From NCBI GenBank assembly GCA_944990035.1, contig CALYLX010000099.1, forward strand, positions 186,001-250,000: a DNA stretch of 64,000 bases. The letters are read 5' to 3'. The notes below the pieces were generated by a model. It was not told where the DNA came from. It saw nothing but the letters and a program-made list of their open reading frames with translations, and made no database searches. Below, in pieces: positions 33,648 to 47,012 of the stretch. The stretch is from Clitopilus passeckerianus. Lineage: Eukaryota > Basidiomycota > Agaricomycetes > Agaricales > Entolomataceae. Position numbers and translations under genes: made by a program. Numbering within the stretch: the first letter of the stretch is position 1; the number at the start of each line of letters is the position of its first letter.

Positions 33648-35330
33648 TTCTTTGAGAAAATATAGACGAGAGAGAGAGGGTTGGCAGATGTGGGTTGAGA
33701 TTAAAACGTGGGGCTCTGGGTTTGGCAGCATCTGATGTAAGTATATGTCTGCGCCGCGTCCCAGTTCACGACCGATTTCGTCGAGCTTTTTCGAGTGCTG
33801 CTTCCCCGTCCAGGTACTAATTCTCTCGGCGTAAATGTTACCACGCTGACCCGACTCAAGTTTGCATCTGTATGGACGACAAAGAATTGTTGAATTGTCC
33901 TCCGGAGATCTAATCACCATATCCGGGGTGCCTTATACTCACTGGATGTCTTCACACTTGCAATCGAATATCCGCGGCGCGTGGATCATGTGGGAGCTGT
34001 GGATCGATTCGGTTTATTCACTGCGGTGCAGATGGGATGCCATCATTTGATACAGTCGAATCAGGATCGAGACAAGGGCGGCTTTACCAGAACAATTATA
34101 CCTTTAGCAAAGCGTAGTGTAAGTGAAAGCTGTCCTATTCATCCCAGAATCTGAAAGACATTAATCCAGGATGCTATGAGTGACACACTTTTTTTTTTAC
34201 TTGCCATTGCGGCCTCCAGAGACTCCGATCAAGCTCTTTTCAGGGCACCAACTGTGAAAGCTGATCCGGTTATAAAGCCAAACTGGCACATGGTTGGTTC
34301 GCACACCTTTTCTTAATTACTTTGCTTTGCCCGTCTCAAGAACCTTGTAGCGAAAAAAGGTGAGGGAAGGCCTGGCGGGCACTTCCAGTGGCAGCCCTCG
34401 ACACACGTCTGTTGTCACCACAAATAGGCCACTGTCTCGCCACAGAAGTAACGCAACGCTTAGGAAGAGATATGACTAAAGCCTGAGGTGATTCTGAACG
34501 AATTGGAATCGAGAAGCATAGATCCTAGAGTAGGACGTCAATATCATCTGGGAGTAGTGCCTTCCTTCAGCTAATCGCGACCGTGGAAACCCGGAGAACA
34601 AAGAATCTCAAAGAATGACACATTTGTTGGACGGGCCACCGCCGAGGACAGCCCGTTTTACATACCCCCTGTAACCACTGCCGGTTGTGAACGGCAGCCA
34701 AAGAACGAAGTCTAAACACAAGTGTCAACACCCTTCAGTCCTTACCAATCAAGTCCCTTGTTTTTCTTGGTGAACCGGCAGAGAATGATTACTTTTCGGA
34801 GAAACCGGAGAAGCTCGCGAGCCCTGCGCCACAGCCATCGGATCGAGGGCAGAAAGAAGCTTGAAAATAAGCTGCCGCCGGCTCTAAGTATCTCGTAATT
34901 CAGCAGCTGCCATGGTAAGCCCAAGTAAGAACAACAATATAGTGCCATTGGCCGATCAATCTAAACACACCCAGGCAAAGCCATGAACTCTTCACGTATT
35001 ACACATACTGGGTCCGGTCTCTGTACTTCCGATCCCATAACGTGGTAGTTCGTGGTACGAGAGGCCCATCGAGAACAATGAACAGAGGTATAAGTGTGGA
35101 TGGTGGCTCGACAAGGAGAACCTCTCCTAGAATATCGGGGAAAGATTCCTGACATACGTCGGAGCTTGAATATTTGATTTTAATTGAACATTTGAGTGTG
35201 TGGCCCACTTCCTCATAAGCTCAGGCGAGGCCCGAGGATACGATGTATAGTCCAAGCAGGGAATTGAGAGAACATATGTTTATATTTGCGAAATAAGAAA
35301 GTACAAATCATGGAAACATGTATGACCCAA
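33648..35330. other. Intergenic region upstream of the zinc-cluster gene
   Basis: About 1.7 kb between the zinc-cluster gene start and the GH31 gene's 3' end. It includes a T10 run near 34190. I see no gene. Short frames (for example 34742-34948) lack protein character. Confidence 0.45.
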
Positions 35331-38300
35331 TCAGGTCCACCGGACTTCCCCTTGCCGATTCAACGATACAGTCAAGTTACTGACAACAAGCTTCTGTTGG
35401 AGAGCCTCATAATTCCAGCTGGCCTTGGCCTGTCCATCAACTTTCACGTGAGTAGGTTTCGACCCTACCCCAAGAATGGTGATTTCTTGGACTTGTTGTT
35501 GAACCTTGAATGCCCCTCGGCCGGAGATGGACAACCGGCCCTTCTGAGCGCTGAACGTGATTTCTCTGCTTGGACCAGGTGGATAGCTCACGCCATCGTC
35601 GATGTAGGCCGTCCCGAAAGCATGACCGTTCTTCGCTTGGGAGATTAGGAGGGAGTAAGGGCCCTGCTGGGTTTCGTAGACGGTGTATCCTGGCTTCGCG
35701 TGAAGAAGAAGTGCAGAGCCATCGCGAACGTGGACGTTAATGTGCCCAAGGGGAGCCGAAAGGGTGGTAGGCGTCCCTACGGAAGCGTTCACCACGTCAT
35801 GTGTGTACCAATCGCGCCAAGTCACATTTCCTCTTCCAGGGAATAAGCCTAATTCACATGTCAGCAAGCGATCCAGCACTGCGCTGAAAAATCTTACCGT
35901 CGACCGTGGTGACATTAGGGCTCAGAACTGGGGTGACGAGGATGTCGCTTCCCACCATTAGTTGTGTAGACACGTTGTAGAGCTCCTTCTCGTCCGGGAA
36001 TTCAAAGAAAAGGGCTCGAACTGGAGGTGTCCCATGTGTCGAGGAGTTCGCGAAGAGCGTATACTAGGGACAAATGAGTTACTTATTTATCAAGAAAGGT
36101 CGATACCTACCCAGTATGGCAGCATAGAATAACGAACTGCTATGGCAGTCCGTGATGCATTCGCTACGCTGTCCCATCGATAAGGTTCTTGGGATATTGC
36201 CCCTTTGATATTATGGTTCCGATAGAAGGGTGTGAATGCAGAGAATTGCATCCACCGGTTGCAGAGTTCTTCATCGGTATTTCCGTCTGGAAACCGCATT
36301 AGTACATGGTACACGTAATACAGGGATCCACGTACTGAAGCCACAGGTGTCCGCACCAACGAATGGAATCTGGAAAAGCTGGAACTGGAGGACGCCCTAG
36401 ACGCAAATCAACAACAGAACTATTAGACTAAGTGTGGAACCTACAGCGATGTTGTGACGTAGATATGACCAGAGGCTGAAATTATCGCCGAGCTGGAGGT
36501 ATCGTCAGTAAAGAGGCATCTCAGGATGTAGGCTGTGCATACCCAGTGACCAGTCCACTTGCCCGAGGAAGCGAAGGTCGAGCGGCTTATAATGAACGGG
36601 CGTTTCCCAGGGAAGATTTCCTTGAGGGCAGTGTGTGTCGCCTTCTCTTCCATCAAACCCCAGAGGTTGTGGACATCAAGTTCGGCTGCTCCTCCTGAGT
36701 GCGTGGCATTTGTCGCCAATGCATGAAGAGAGAGCCTTCCATTTCCTAAGGAGGGTTTACACCTCGTTTGCAAATATGGATGAGGTGCACTGACCGTTAT
36801 GTATGGCGTATGGTGGGGTGTTGAGATCAACTCCGCTTTGACTTCCTGCTCCAAGGCCCCGCCTCTCCAGAGATGAATCTGGCTGGCAGGTCGAAGTCCC
36901 GTTGACGGTCATATTACCACTCGGCCCCGAGACGGAAGGATCATAGCTAGATAACGAAAGAGAATCTTAAGCAAAGGAATCCGGAGGTGTGCAAGAGTGG
37001 TCCCACCATTCAGGGTAGTCTGCAGGTAGAGCGGGTCAGCTGGCTCCACAGCACCCTGACGCGCGTGACGCACCTAACACCGGATTGCCTGGCTCCCCCG
37101 GAAGGATGAAGGGGACACTCGTGTTCGTCAAATTAGCCCCTGTACCGCTGCGAGCCAGAGTAAGAGATCAGGAGAACCTTGCACAGCGACAGGAGATCTC
37201 ATACCACGAGCCATCGCAGAAAGAGCTTGCTTCGTTCATATCTAGCCATATTCCGGCATATTCAACGCCCGATTGACTCCAGTTCTTCAGCGCAGCCGTC
37301 CACCAGTCTTGGGTGGTGTTGGCGAACCAATCGGGGAAGACCTGTTGACTGGCCTCAGGTATTGTGACATGGAAGCCTCGCAAAATACGAACCGTGTATC
37401 CAGGCCAAACTTGGCCAACGTATTCTGAACCATCAGGGTTCTTAATGAAGACGTCTCTGCAGTCATCTCGTCAGTGACGGTCACCATCTTATGGAAAGTG
37501 TCGACGAACCTTTCAACACCACTGGTATAGGGGTCATACTAGGTGATATTCGTGAGCTTTGCAAAGCGTAGTTAAGTCGTGATTAGGGGAACGCACGATG
37601 TCAGATGAGTTGACCTGCTTTGGAATAGCAGCATCGACAATGGGGATATCTACAGAAACAGCCATGTCAAAATGGGACGGGCGGCGGAAAACCCTAACTG
37701 ACATCGCTGATGGTTTTTCGCCTGAGAAAGCATGAGAAATCATTATTCGGCGGAGAAGAGATAGAAAACATACAAGTTCCTGAGTGAAGCCACGAACTTC
37801 CTCTGCCGGGAAGGATACGGGATCGCTTGTAAAATCTCGGACGGCGTGATATAGATCGATGTCATTCCACATAACTGGCAGTAGGGTTAGCTCGACCAAC
37901 TTCCACGCGGAAAAAGATAGCATACCTTCCAAAGGAATATTAGCGGCCCTCATGTTTTCAACCTGAGATTTGGTGTCGTTGATGTCTTTATAGCCCCATC
38001 TAGTTTTTGGCGAGTGAGTGGCTCTCCCATGAAGACACCTCAACCGTGAGTCTTACCGGCAAAGCTGGAAGCCAAAGCCCCAATCTGGCTGCCAAGTGGG
38101 CAAGCCGACGAGAGCACCATACTGTTCGACTATGCTCTTCGGAGTGGGCCCGGAGAAGAAGTAGAAGTCAAGAACACCACCAATCATGCGATACTGGACC
38201 AACGATGTGTTGGCGTTCTGCGGGGTCAGAAGTAGGACGTCACCTCCAGCGGCACTAAGTAGAGGTAAGCGTCAGCCTGATGCGAACCTCATGAACGGGA

Positions 38301-39321
38301 GGAATACAGACTTCATGAGAAAAACGCCATGGGACTGTGAACCACCAGTAGCTTCATTCAATCGGTGTTCCAGATACAGTGGGTGTGAGCCGTAACTGAA
38401 GATAATTTGATCAGCGAGAACTGGATGGCATCATGAAAGTAAACGAACATGTTTTCGTCAACAGGATCTGCTATGTCCCGAGCCCAAAAGGTTTGTATAG
38501 AACCACCGCCATCTACAAGGTTACGTCGGAACCCAGAACTTGCGACGACCTCGCCGAGTCCATAAATGTTGGTGTCTCGTGGTAATGCAGACGTCACCTT
38601 TGAGTACTCAATTTAGCGCGGGAGAAAGCAACAAGGAACGTTAAAGTTACCTGGAGATATTGTTTCTCGAAAATGAGCGGAAATCCGTCCAACGCCGTGG
38701 TATTGTCACTAGCAATCACTGGTCCGACTGGGGTTGCAGGCAAGGATGAAATTCTAGTATCAAACAGAGGTGCAGCCTTCGGTTCACTACCCCTTGTGAT
38801 CCAGAACGCGAAAGGCGTTGGCTCATAATTGAATACCAAATCTGATTTGCCTTTGGAGGCTCCTGATGTTATCGGCGGACGAGAAATAACCGATTGCGGT
38901 ATGGTATACTGTTCATTTGCTTGGTCTGCGATCAAGACATGTAACCTGCCATATGCACTGGTAAGCATGTGAAATTGGTGATAAAAATAAAGAAGCACCT
39001 TGTGGGTGTTTCGTATGATACCTGAATGGTAAGATTCGTAAAATCTTCTCCAAAAGCGTTGCAGGCCGTGCCAGCAAGTGACAGATGGGCAGACAGGCCG
39101 TACGACGTCTCAGAAAGGCCATTCAGCGAATAACCTAGATCATTTGTCAACTACGTTCATGATCGTTCCCAATAGAACGCACCTGGACAGCCTGAGGTTG
39201 AGTTCTGAGCACTGTAAGAATCATTGTTGGTATTCAAGGAATTGAGAATGAAAAGATTCTGGGAGTCAGACCTTGTGAAGCCTAATCCTGCCACGATGGA
39301 GGCTAGGAATAGTCTTAACAT
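35331..39321 (-). CDS. Secreted GH31 alpha-glucosidase (maltase type)
   Basis: Start ATG at 39319-39321 with signal peptide [17 protein letters not shown] 60-bp intron is followed by [19 protein letters not shown] (N-terminal beta domain, with the CPGY motif common in fungal acid alpha-glucosidases). Later exons carry [38 protein letters not shown] (barrel entry), VMWNDIDLY, the nucleophile [12 protein letters not shown], and [20 protein letters not shown] spliced to [16 protein letters not shown] with the acid/base Asp. Then come [25 protein letters not shown] and the C-terminal beta domains, ending GEVRWT at 35331. All GH31 catalytic residues are present. It would release glucose from the non-reducing ends of maltose or starch-type oligosaccharides outside the cell. 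More than ten short introns occur; internal boundaries are approximate. Confidence 0.9.
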
Positions 39322-41751
39322 GACCGTTCAAGTTAGGTCGGCCACGATTTCCTGGGCGTTTTGGTCGGCAGCGGAGTCGTTCGTAAAAGCAAAAAAGGTC
39401 CCGAACTAGCCTGGCGTCATCTCTGACCACTATAAAGCACTCTTTAATCAGGTGCTTCCGTCATTTCGCAGGCGACGATGACAAGCAGAACATCTGTTCC
39501 ATTCTCATAGCCGAATAGATGCTCCACGACGAGCAACGCGGGGGCGACGAGCGGTAGATGCAGAACTGGTGCATAGAACGCTGGAGGCCACTTTCGTCAG
39601 TTTCCAGAAACCCGGAAGGAAGCGATCAGGGTTGAGGCGTGACTTACACGGACACGTGATTGAAATTTAACTTTTAGGGTAAATTTACGTAAATAACGAA
39701 AGCCCCAACACAGGGATTGGCGAATGGGTTTACACGCTAATTTCCGCCACCGGCCTGGTAACTCAAAATCGTCTCTTCCTGGAAAGGTGTTCATAACGAT
39801 GTTCAATAGGCCACTTGCAGGGGAGATGAAGCATACAATCGCCACGCAAAAGGCGACTCGTATGCCATTGAACTGAGGTCCTTCTCGGAGGTACAGTCCC
39901 CGGTTCAGTGACTTGTGGAGATACCCTTCACAATACAAATTTCGAAATCCTTGATCTCGCACGCAAGTCTCTATAAACGAGAGATACTTGGACAATGTAA
40001 CAAGACAACAAACGGGTGGTTTCTACGCGCACATTGACATGAGATGCCTGCTGAAGATCATGAGACCGTCGTCGCCGTTGAGCAGCGTCAGGGACTTATG
40101 CGACAGCATCTCACCTGCCTTAAGACCGTTTCTATCAATGTAGAGTCACGTCATGGGAAAATCTCCCTTCATTCGAAGCGCCACAAAAACATTGACGCTG
40201 ACTCTGGAAGGCGCAAGCTGGGTCAAGGGCGTGTCCTTGTGTGTCGCCTGGCCGGCAAGCGCAGACAGAACAATTGGCGGAGGCATTTGCCGGCAATTGT
40301 CTGATTCCCTTTCACCAAGTAAAGAAGACGTAAAATGTCCAAACCTTACTGCCTCGAGCAATGGAATTTTCTCAGGCCAAAAAACTCGAGGACCCTGGAC
40401 CCATTGACCTGATGATCTGGTCCGTTTGACAGATGTTATTCCGCGTACACTAAGCGCGGAGGCACCTGAGCCAGCCTTTTCGTCCAACATTTCGTGCCCT
40501 CATGTTCATGACAGCGTACGTCTTACCTCAAGTCATGGAGTCATCCAGCGCCTCTTTCGCCCAAAGAGTGGGGTCTCGCACATCTCTGGAAGATCTCATC
40601 ACACACGTTCTAGCACCCCACTTTGGTGCCTCTGGGCCCCGGGGACTCCCCGCTGGGATCGCATTAGCACACCTCTCCCCGCAGTCACTAGCCATATGAG
40701 CGACTGTCATAAAACATATCCGCATCTTAACCTAATTGATTGTGTCGCTTGATTGGGAGGCGGGCCTCCAGCCGTTACCGTCTGTCGCGATTCGGCCCTC
40801 GAGAAGATGTCTTGTTTGTATGGTGACAGTCGTGTGTAAGAGGTGGTGATGACAGGTAGGGATCGTTAAACTTTCCAATTACTCGATTTGTGAAGGATCC
40901 TAAGCGAGCGAAAGAACTAAACTCTGTCGACGACCGCGTCAAACCCGGAGGAGTTGCGTGTTGGACAAAATCAGATTTCATGTCGGCGAGGCAGTTGAGG
41001 AATTGGCGCATCGCTCGAGAATACGCCGCCCTGGGGGTCTCGGGGAGCATGCGGAAGGCATAGGCCAAATGAGATTAAAGGTCAGGATCCTCCGAGATGA
41101 CGGGGCATTTGCAAAACCTCATCATTCGTTTGTGGTTTGTGAGAACTCAAGTGGGGGACCGAGGCTGTGTTTTCGATGCAAGACGGAGTTAGATACCACA
41201 GATACGCACGTTGGGAAGGCGTGCATGAAGTTGATGCAATGATAATCCATGTGTGACCATGCGAGGAGAGAGAGGTATCACGAGAACCAGTTTAGAGCCA
41301 TTGAGGGGGGAAGGAGGCCGTTGATGTGGAGAAAGTCCTCGGCCACCCTACCGAGACAGTCCAGATTTAGCCAAGTAACGATCACATAACCTCGTATAAT
41401 TTCCGAGAAGTCGACACCACCCAACCGGGGTGAAGTATCCTGAAGTAGCTTGGAGCTAAGTGTCTGGGGGAATGTTGAAGTTGGGTCGATAAAATCCAGG
41501 CGGAGACGAAATATAATATATCTCGCTAGTCGTAATATTTGCTGAGTTCTGACAATCGACGTTCAAACAGAGACGAGAAATACTTCCAGGTCGTTTAATC
41601 CAACGTGTGGCTGGAATCGCTCCTCTACCATGCACTTCGGGGTCATATTTGCGCCCTCGGTGCGGAGGACATGGGTGAGGAAAGAGGAAATTACCCACAC
41701 TAGGGTCTTTCTAATTGTTGTGTTGGCATCTACATACCGCAGAAAACTATT
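39322..41751. other. Gene-poor interval, 2.4 kb
   Basis: Holds the GH31 promoter at its left edge and the 3' region of the uridine-phosphorylase gene at its right. I examined frames at 39597-39995, 40146-40490 and 40426-40752. All overlap each other on opposite strands and none has recognisable protein content. Confidence 0.45.
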
Positions 41752-43270
41752 TTACGCTTGGATCTCCCAAACACTTGTTTTCTCCGGATGAAGCCGCTAG
41801 CCCAGGCCCTCAGAAAAAAGACGAGCTTCTTAGAACAAATAACTTACCTCCGAGGAAATGCCAGTGTTACGAAGTGCTTCCAACATGCTCTGTGCGCGGA
41901 GGTTTCAGACAAAGATGTGATGAGGTATACGTTATACACACCTGACCAGTCCATCGCTCGAGCTCAACGACGCGTTCTGGGGTGATAAAATCCTGAGAGG
42001 TACGAGAGGCAAAGACAATCTGAGCAGCGGCAGCCCTAATGACCGTGTCTGGTGATGCAACAGGGAGGGTTGAGATGATAGGAGACGACGGAGCAGAGGC
42101 CGCCGGGCTAACGGGATGTGTCGTAAGCGGAGGTGCCTCCGCCTTCTTTCCCGTACGTTGTCCCCTCCAACAAGCGGCGAGGTGATAAAGGTGGAAGGTT
42201 TCCATCTTTGGACATTTTTAGACCTGAGGGTCTAGAACAAGGTATACGGGAGACCCTCACCTCCAGGGTTGCAACCTTCGGCACCGCAGCACGCAAAGTC
42301 TCCAGCAAATCAGAGTTCTGATCAGGAAAAGAGGTTTGTCTCCCTTGCGATGAATAGAAACTGGAGAAATAATTCAGCCTCCGATTGGACGTAAACAAGT
42401 AAAATAAGGGGACCTATCAGCAGACGCGTTGACCGTGCCTGCCAGGATCGGATTTTCAGTTGCGTTATTCTCGGGAGCCTTCTGCTGCAACGCTTTCTGA
42501 ACCTAATAAAATCCGTTGACTATGGCTGATCAACAAGTAGAGACGCGGCATATACTTCGAGATGAAGAATATTGTCGGCATGGACCTTGACAAGGGAGGA
42601 CATTATTTTGCTGTCAGTATGCGAGCCTTCGGTTTGCTTACTGGCTTGCTGATTTTGTACGGAGATTCAACAGAGCTCTCCGGATTGACAAAATCGAAGT
42701 CTACATTTCGATTGATCGAAACGCAAGATTCTGGAACGACGACTGTTCCAACAGGAACGTCTACAAGAGCGCCACAAGACCCTAGCCTGCCCCAAGCTCA
42801 ACGAGACTGAATACAGGCGTGAAAGCAGACTAACCTGATGATACACATATCGCCACTGACGCACTCTCGCACCTCTCTTACAAAAAAGTCCATGTTCGGA
42901 CTTCCCATGCCAATACTCACGATTGAGACAGGAGTTCCCTTGTAGCGGCCTGTGATCGTCAAAAAGCCTCTTTCGGAAGACAAGGTAAAGGGCTTGGGAT
43001 CAGCATCGAGAAACTTCGCTATACAGTTCGCTCTGGAGGGCGATCCTACTGTCACCTGAGAAGAAAGGTAGGCTCGTAAAGGCTCGATGCTCTCAGTTTG
43101 GTTGTTTTGCTTACGATGCGGTTTGCGACCTCGCCGGGGCGCAATCCTAGATGATAAACACGCTGATCTGCGGTTCGAGGAAAATCTGAATTGAAATGTA
43201 AGCATCAAGTTCCTGTAAAGCGCTTCGTGACATTGAACAATTCACTTGCGTCGGTCAGAAGGTCCTTCAT
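41752..43270 (-). CDS. Uridine phosphorylase / nucleoside phosphorylase family
   Basis: Rebuilt from about eight exons. Start ATG is at 43268-43270 (MKDLLTDA), spliced to NFPRTADQRVYHLGLRPGEV, then VTVGSPSRANCIAKFLDADP (phosphate-site motif). The stretch TLSSERGFLTITGRYKGTPV and VSIGMGSPNMDFFVREVREC follows, then the conserved IIRLGSCGALVDVPVGTVVV. A distinctive DSFYSSQGRQTSFPD segment and the nucleoside-binding TLEMETFHLYHLA come after. It ends RLHPEKTSVWEIQA with TAA at 41752-41754. Motifs GSPSRA, RLGSCG and LEMETF identify the PNP/UDP phosphorylase superfamily, uridine branch. The enzyme splits uridine with phosphate to uracil and ribose-1-phosphate, a pyrimidine salvage step in the cytosol. 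An insert rich in Ala/Pro/Ser follows WRGQRTGKKAEAP, longer than in bacterial homologues. Confidence 0.85.
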
Positions 43271-45594
43271 TGGTGATAAGCAGATAAATCGAGTCTTGAC
43301 GATGAAAACGTCGAGAATCAGATTCCGAAATCTTGTCACGGTCACGGCTGTGACCAATCGTAACAGTGCCGTGTTTTATTTACCAAGTCTGACTCGGATT
43401 GCATCTTGCAACGAATGAAGGTCCGGTTAGGCTATGACGGTTGCTCTTTCAAGTATAACGGATGTCTAAATGGCTTATACATCTCTGTCCTCAATCCCTA
43501 TGTTGCTGAAGATCCCTGTTTTCCTGTGGTGATTTTTCAGTCGCCGACAAGACCTCCGTTGTTGCCCCAGTGGGTCCAGGTCACCCGGAAAAGGGTTACC
43601 ACCGATCGATCATGAATGATCGTCTCTCAGGCCAGGGACGCTGTGGCAGCCTAGGCGCGGAAAGAAGTCTACACCACCTGCCGCCTTCTCGAGTCACGCG
43701 ATGGAAAAGCTAATTCTTCTGACAGTTTTGGCATCACTTTCATCCCATGCATCCAGGTAACCTTGCCATGTGTCTTGTATCAAAGATTCGGAACGAGCGG
43801 CTTGGGACCGGCCCTGACATACCCGCTCTCCCCGTTCTACCTCTCAGCTGAAGGGATATCATCGACTTTGTTGACCCGGTGCTTCTGTTATCAGTCCTAA
43901 CACCCGAGGTTATACAGAGAAGCCTGCGGCATGTTAACAACTGCTGAATTCATAGGATAGAGGACTGTCCATCGACGTTCCCACAGGATGCATTCTATTT
44001 CATGAGTAGATTAGGCTGCTGAGCGGGCGCTACGGAACTTCAGCACCGAATTTACAAGGTGGCAGCTCACCTTCACCATACCGACGAACCACCGACATTA
44101 TCTCAACCTGACGTTCGTTCAGGTCAAGCGACCTCGACTTGAAGATCGATGGTTATGACAAACCTTTCTTTGTTCTTCTCTGAGGCTGGAATACGCTGAC
44201 CGCATCGACACGCGGCTCCCAGCTGTCATGGCGGAATTGGCCCATCACTGACTGCGTACTTGCTGTTAGCGTTTTCCAGCATCTGATCACTTCGGGCCCC
44301 ACCTACAACATCATCCCCATCTGCGAGCATCGCAAGAAGCCGTCGCTAAAACTGATGCAAACAGGCGAATTCGTCGCGTTCTAGGTTCTGTTTCCATTTG
44401 GGTGCCCTAGGGCATCCTCTGCTTTCATCAGGTTGCCCTCGTTAGGCTTCAGGACTCGATCCTGACTTGGAGGCCAGTTGCTTGACTTCGTCGAAGGACG
44501 GTGGGTGATTAGCTCCTTCGAAAGATCAGCAGTGTGTAAATCATCGCCGACAATGTATTGAGCACCGGTAGAAGGAAGATGATCAGTCATTGGCGGACTC
44601 GCACATGGAATCGAAGGTGTCGAGGCTGCTTTCCAGTGCCGCTGATCAGCTATTCCGCTCAACTCGGGGCCGGACGGCTTCTTCTGTCCATCACACGCTA
44701 ATATCACCCCACTGGTGAGGGAAAATCCTTGATTGTGGTACGCAGAAATCCTCTGAGTGATTTGTCCTCTCAAGGGGACAGTGTCCTACGTCTAGAACAG
44801 TTGGTTACTCGATGAGCCCCTCCGAGGCTCCGAGCCGCCGTCAATATCTGGGTCCGCCGGCGCCAGATCAAAAATGGGAAACAGGGATATCCGTACATAT
44901 GTCCAAATTTGTACGTCCTGATTTGTGCCACCCCAAATTATGTTTGGTGTGAACTCTGTTCCTAACTCACTAGACTAAACCATTCTAGGAAAGCGCCAGG
45001 ATTCATGGGACTCCGACAGTTTGCAACAATGACGTCTGGGAAAGGAACGGTGTGGCTTCTGGTTGGATCCTGGGTCACCCGTGTTGAGGGCCTCTTTTCG
45101 GATATATCCGTATCGAGATTTCCAGGAATATGGGTCGGATGGTCAACTGAAAATGGTAATTTTGGAAGCAGGGTGTAGCCAGTCAGAGCTTCCTCCGACT
45201 GTTTCGACGAATACCGTTGACGGTACCTGTGTAACCCTGTGTTGTAAGGGTTGATCATGCAAGCGGTGTCATGCTCCGCGAGTCGAGAATCGAGATTCAC
45301 TCAGAAAGATCGAGCTGACCTGTTTTGCAATCTCTCGGGTTAATACGTCAATGGTTGCTTGCTTCTGCATCTCTGCGCAAACAACAAAGTGAAGAGGTTT
45401 GTTCTCGGATAATAGCAACGACCTTCTTCACTTCCACCACCGGGTTCCCTTCTTCCCTTCCACCACAGAGTCACTAGTTTCTCTTGGCCCCTCAGCTAGT
45501 CCGGCACCGTTAGGCTCTACCCCAGACCCTATCGGCCACCACTTGCCCTTCAAGCCACGTGCGAGAACCTACAGAACTAACCAACGTATTCCTC
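43271..45594. promoter_or_regulatory. Divergent promoter region between uridine phosphorylase and HMG gene
   Basis: 2.3 kb separate the starts of two divergently transcribed genes. A frame at 44381-44773 (minus) is long but not protein-like. Just before the HMG ATG, 45399-45594 is CT/CCA-rich and open in one frame without an ATG, as expected of a 5' leader. No defined operator was recognised. Confidence 0.4.
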
Positions 45595-47012
45595 ATGAGT
45601 CCGAACGGCTTCAACGGCGCGTCCCATCTGCAACTAGACACCTCCCACCATCCATACCGGTCAAGCGTTCATAGAAACGGCGGCGAGGAGCGGGGGTCAA
45701 TATCTGGTTCAGACGATGGCAATTATCCCTCGTATACAGACGCAATAAAGTACGAGGTGGATGGTGAAGGTGAGTAGGTTTTCGCTGAGGCCCAATGGAG
45801 GTCCTGACTTTCCCTGCCAGATGATAATGCTGCCCTCATATCTCAAACTCTAAATACGGACGGCACTCCAAAGCGACCCATGAATGCCTTCATGATTTTC
45901 GCCCGCCGTAGACGGCCTCAGGTATCATCTGAGAATCAAGCCATGAGAACGGGAGAGATTAGCAAAATATTGAGCAAAGAGTGGAACGCCATGCCACCTG
46001 TGAGTTTGACCCGTTCGGAACGTGGATTAATGCTGAATTATAGAGATAGGTAGAGAAGCAGTTTTATCAGGACCAGGCTCGTCAGTTGAAAGACACTTTC
46101 AACTCAAAGTATCCTGATTATGTCTATCGACGTCGGCCAAACCACTCCCGCCGGCCCCGTCGAAAGCACGATGGTGGAGACCCCCAAAATTCCAGCTCCA
46201 CATCAGACGACTTTGGCCCCGACGATTCTTCAGAATCGCCGACAGACACCAGAGACCAAAAAGGGCTGGATCACTTCTCTAATCTTCATCGGACGATGTC
46301 AACGGGCGCGGGGGAGCACCATGACATCCCCAAGTTCCCATTCAATCGCGCTGATTACACATACCCCAACCCGCCGTCGTCCTTCCATTCCAACGACCAG
46401 TCAAGCAAATCATTTGGCTCTCATTCCCTCGAAACCGGAGCTGCGTCTCTGCCTGCGATGTCTAGCCTTTCCGTCAATACCCAAAGTCGCCCATCGTCGA
46501 TGTATAACACCGAGAACTCCGCTTCAAATGGGAGCTGGGGGCTTCCATCTGTGAGACCGTCGTCGTCGTCCTCTTCATGGATAGGTGGAGATGTCAACCG
46601 CACTTATCAGCCCGTCGGCATCCATAAGTCTCCTTCGTTCAACAGCGGATGGCCACGGCCGGCTTCCAGTCTTTCGGGCACGACGACATCCAACTATGCC
46701 CTCCCTCAGCTCATGGGAACGGAAGCGACACTTGACACCTCTACTCCCCACTCTTCGACAACAGCATACGCCGGCAACGGAATGTCGTCCGGTGCCTTCT
46801 ACAACTCGCGACACTACGACAATCATGGCCATAATCTCATGGCACCTTCGACCGGCCCCTCCGGTCCATATCAAAACGGTTCTTTCCGCGACACAGCCAG
46901 CTATTTAAACCGCAGTGCATCACAAGAACTCCCTTCGATATCCAATTACTCAATGCATTCGGCGTCTCACACGGGGACCAATAATATACATGGTAACTGG
47001 ACTAGAGATTAG
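45595..47012 (+). CDS. HMG-box transcription factor (MATA-HMG / Ste11-Prf1 type)
   Basis: Three exons: 45595-45769, 45821-45999 and 46050-47012. The ATG at 45595 (MSPNGFNGASHLQLDT) is the first in frame. The HMG box spans the second intron: KRPMNAFMIFARRRRPQVSS, TGEISKILSKEWNAMPP, then VEKQFYQDQARQLKDTFNSK and YPDYVYRRRP, with a basic flank (NHSRRPRRKHDGG). This single sequence-specific HMG box, with KRPMNAFM, EISKxL and YPDYxYRRRP, is of the MATA/SOX-like class. The remaining ~230 residues are Ser/Pro/Asn-rich and disordered, probably activating. In basidiomycetes such proteins regulate mating, fruiting or development; which of these applies here is inference. It is not next to homeodomain or pheromone genes, so this is not evidence of a mating-type locus. 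Confidence 0.87.

Noticed and set aside
4344..39321. Secondary-metabolite gene cluster
   Set aside because: Oxidoreductases and a Zn2Cys6 regulator are present, but there is no polyketide synthase, NRPS, terpene cyclase or other core enzyme.
44381..44773. 130-codon minus-strand frame between uridine phosphorylase and HMG gene
   Set aside because: Low-information composition and no intron or domain support.
45595..47012. HMG-box gene as part of a mating-type locus
   Set aside because: No homeodomain, pheromone or pheromone-receptor genes are nearby. HMG factors also act in development outside mating loci.
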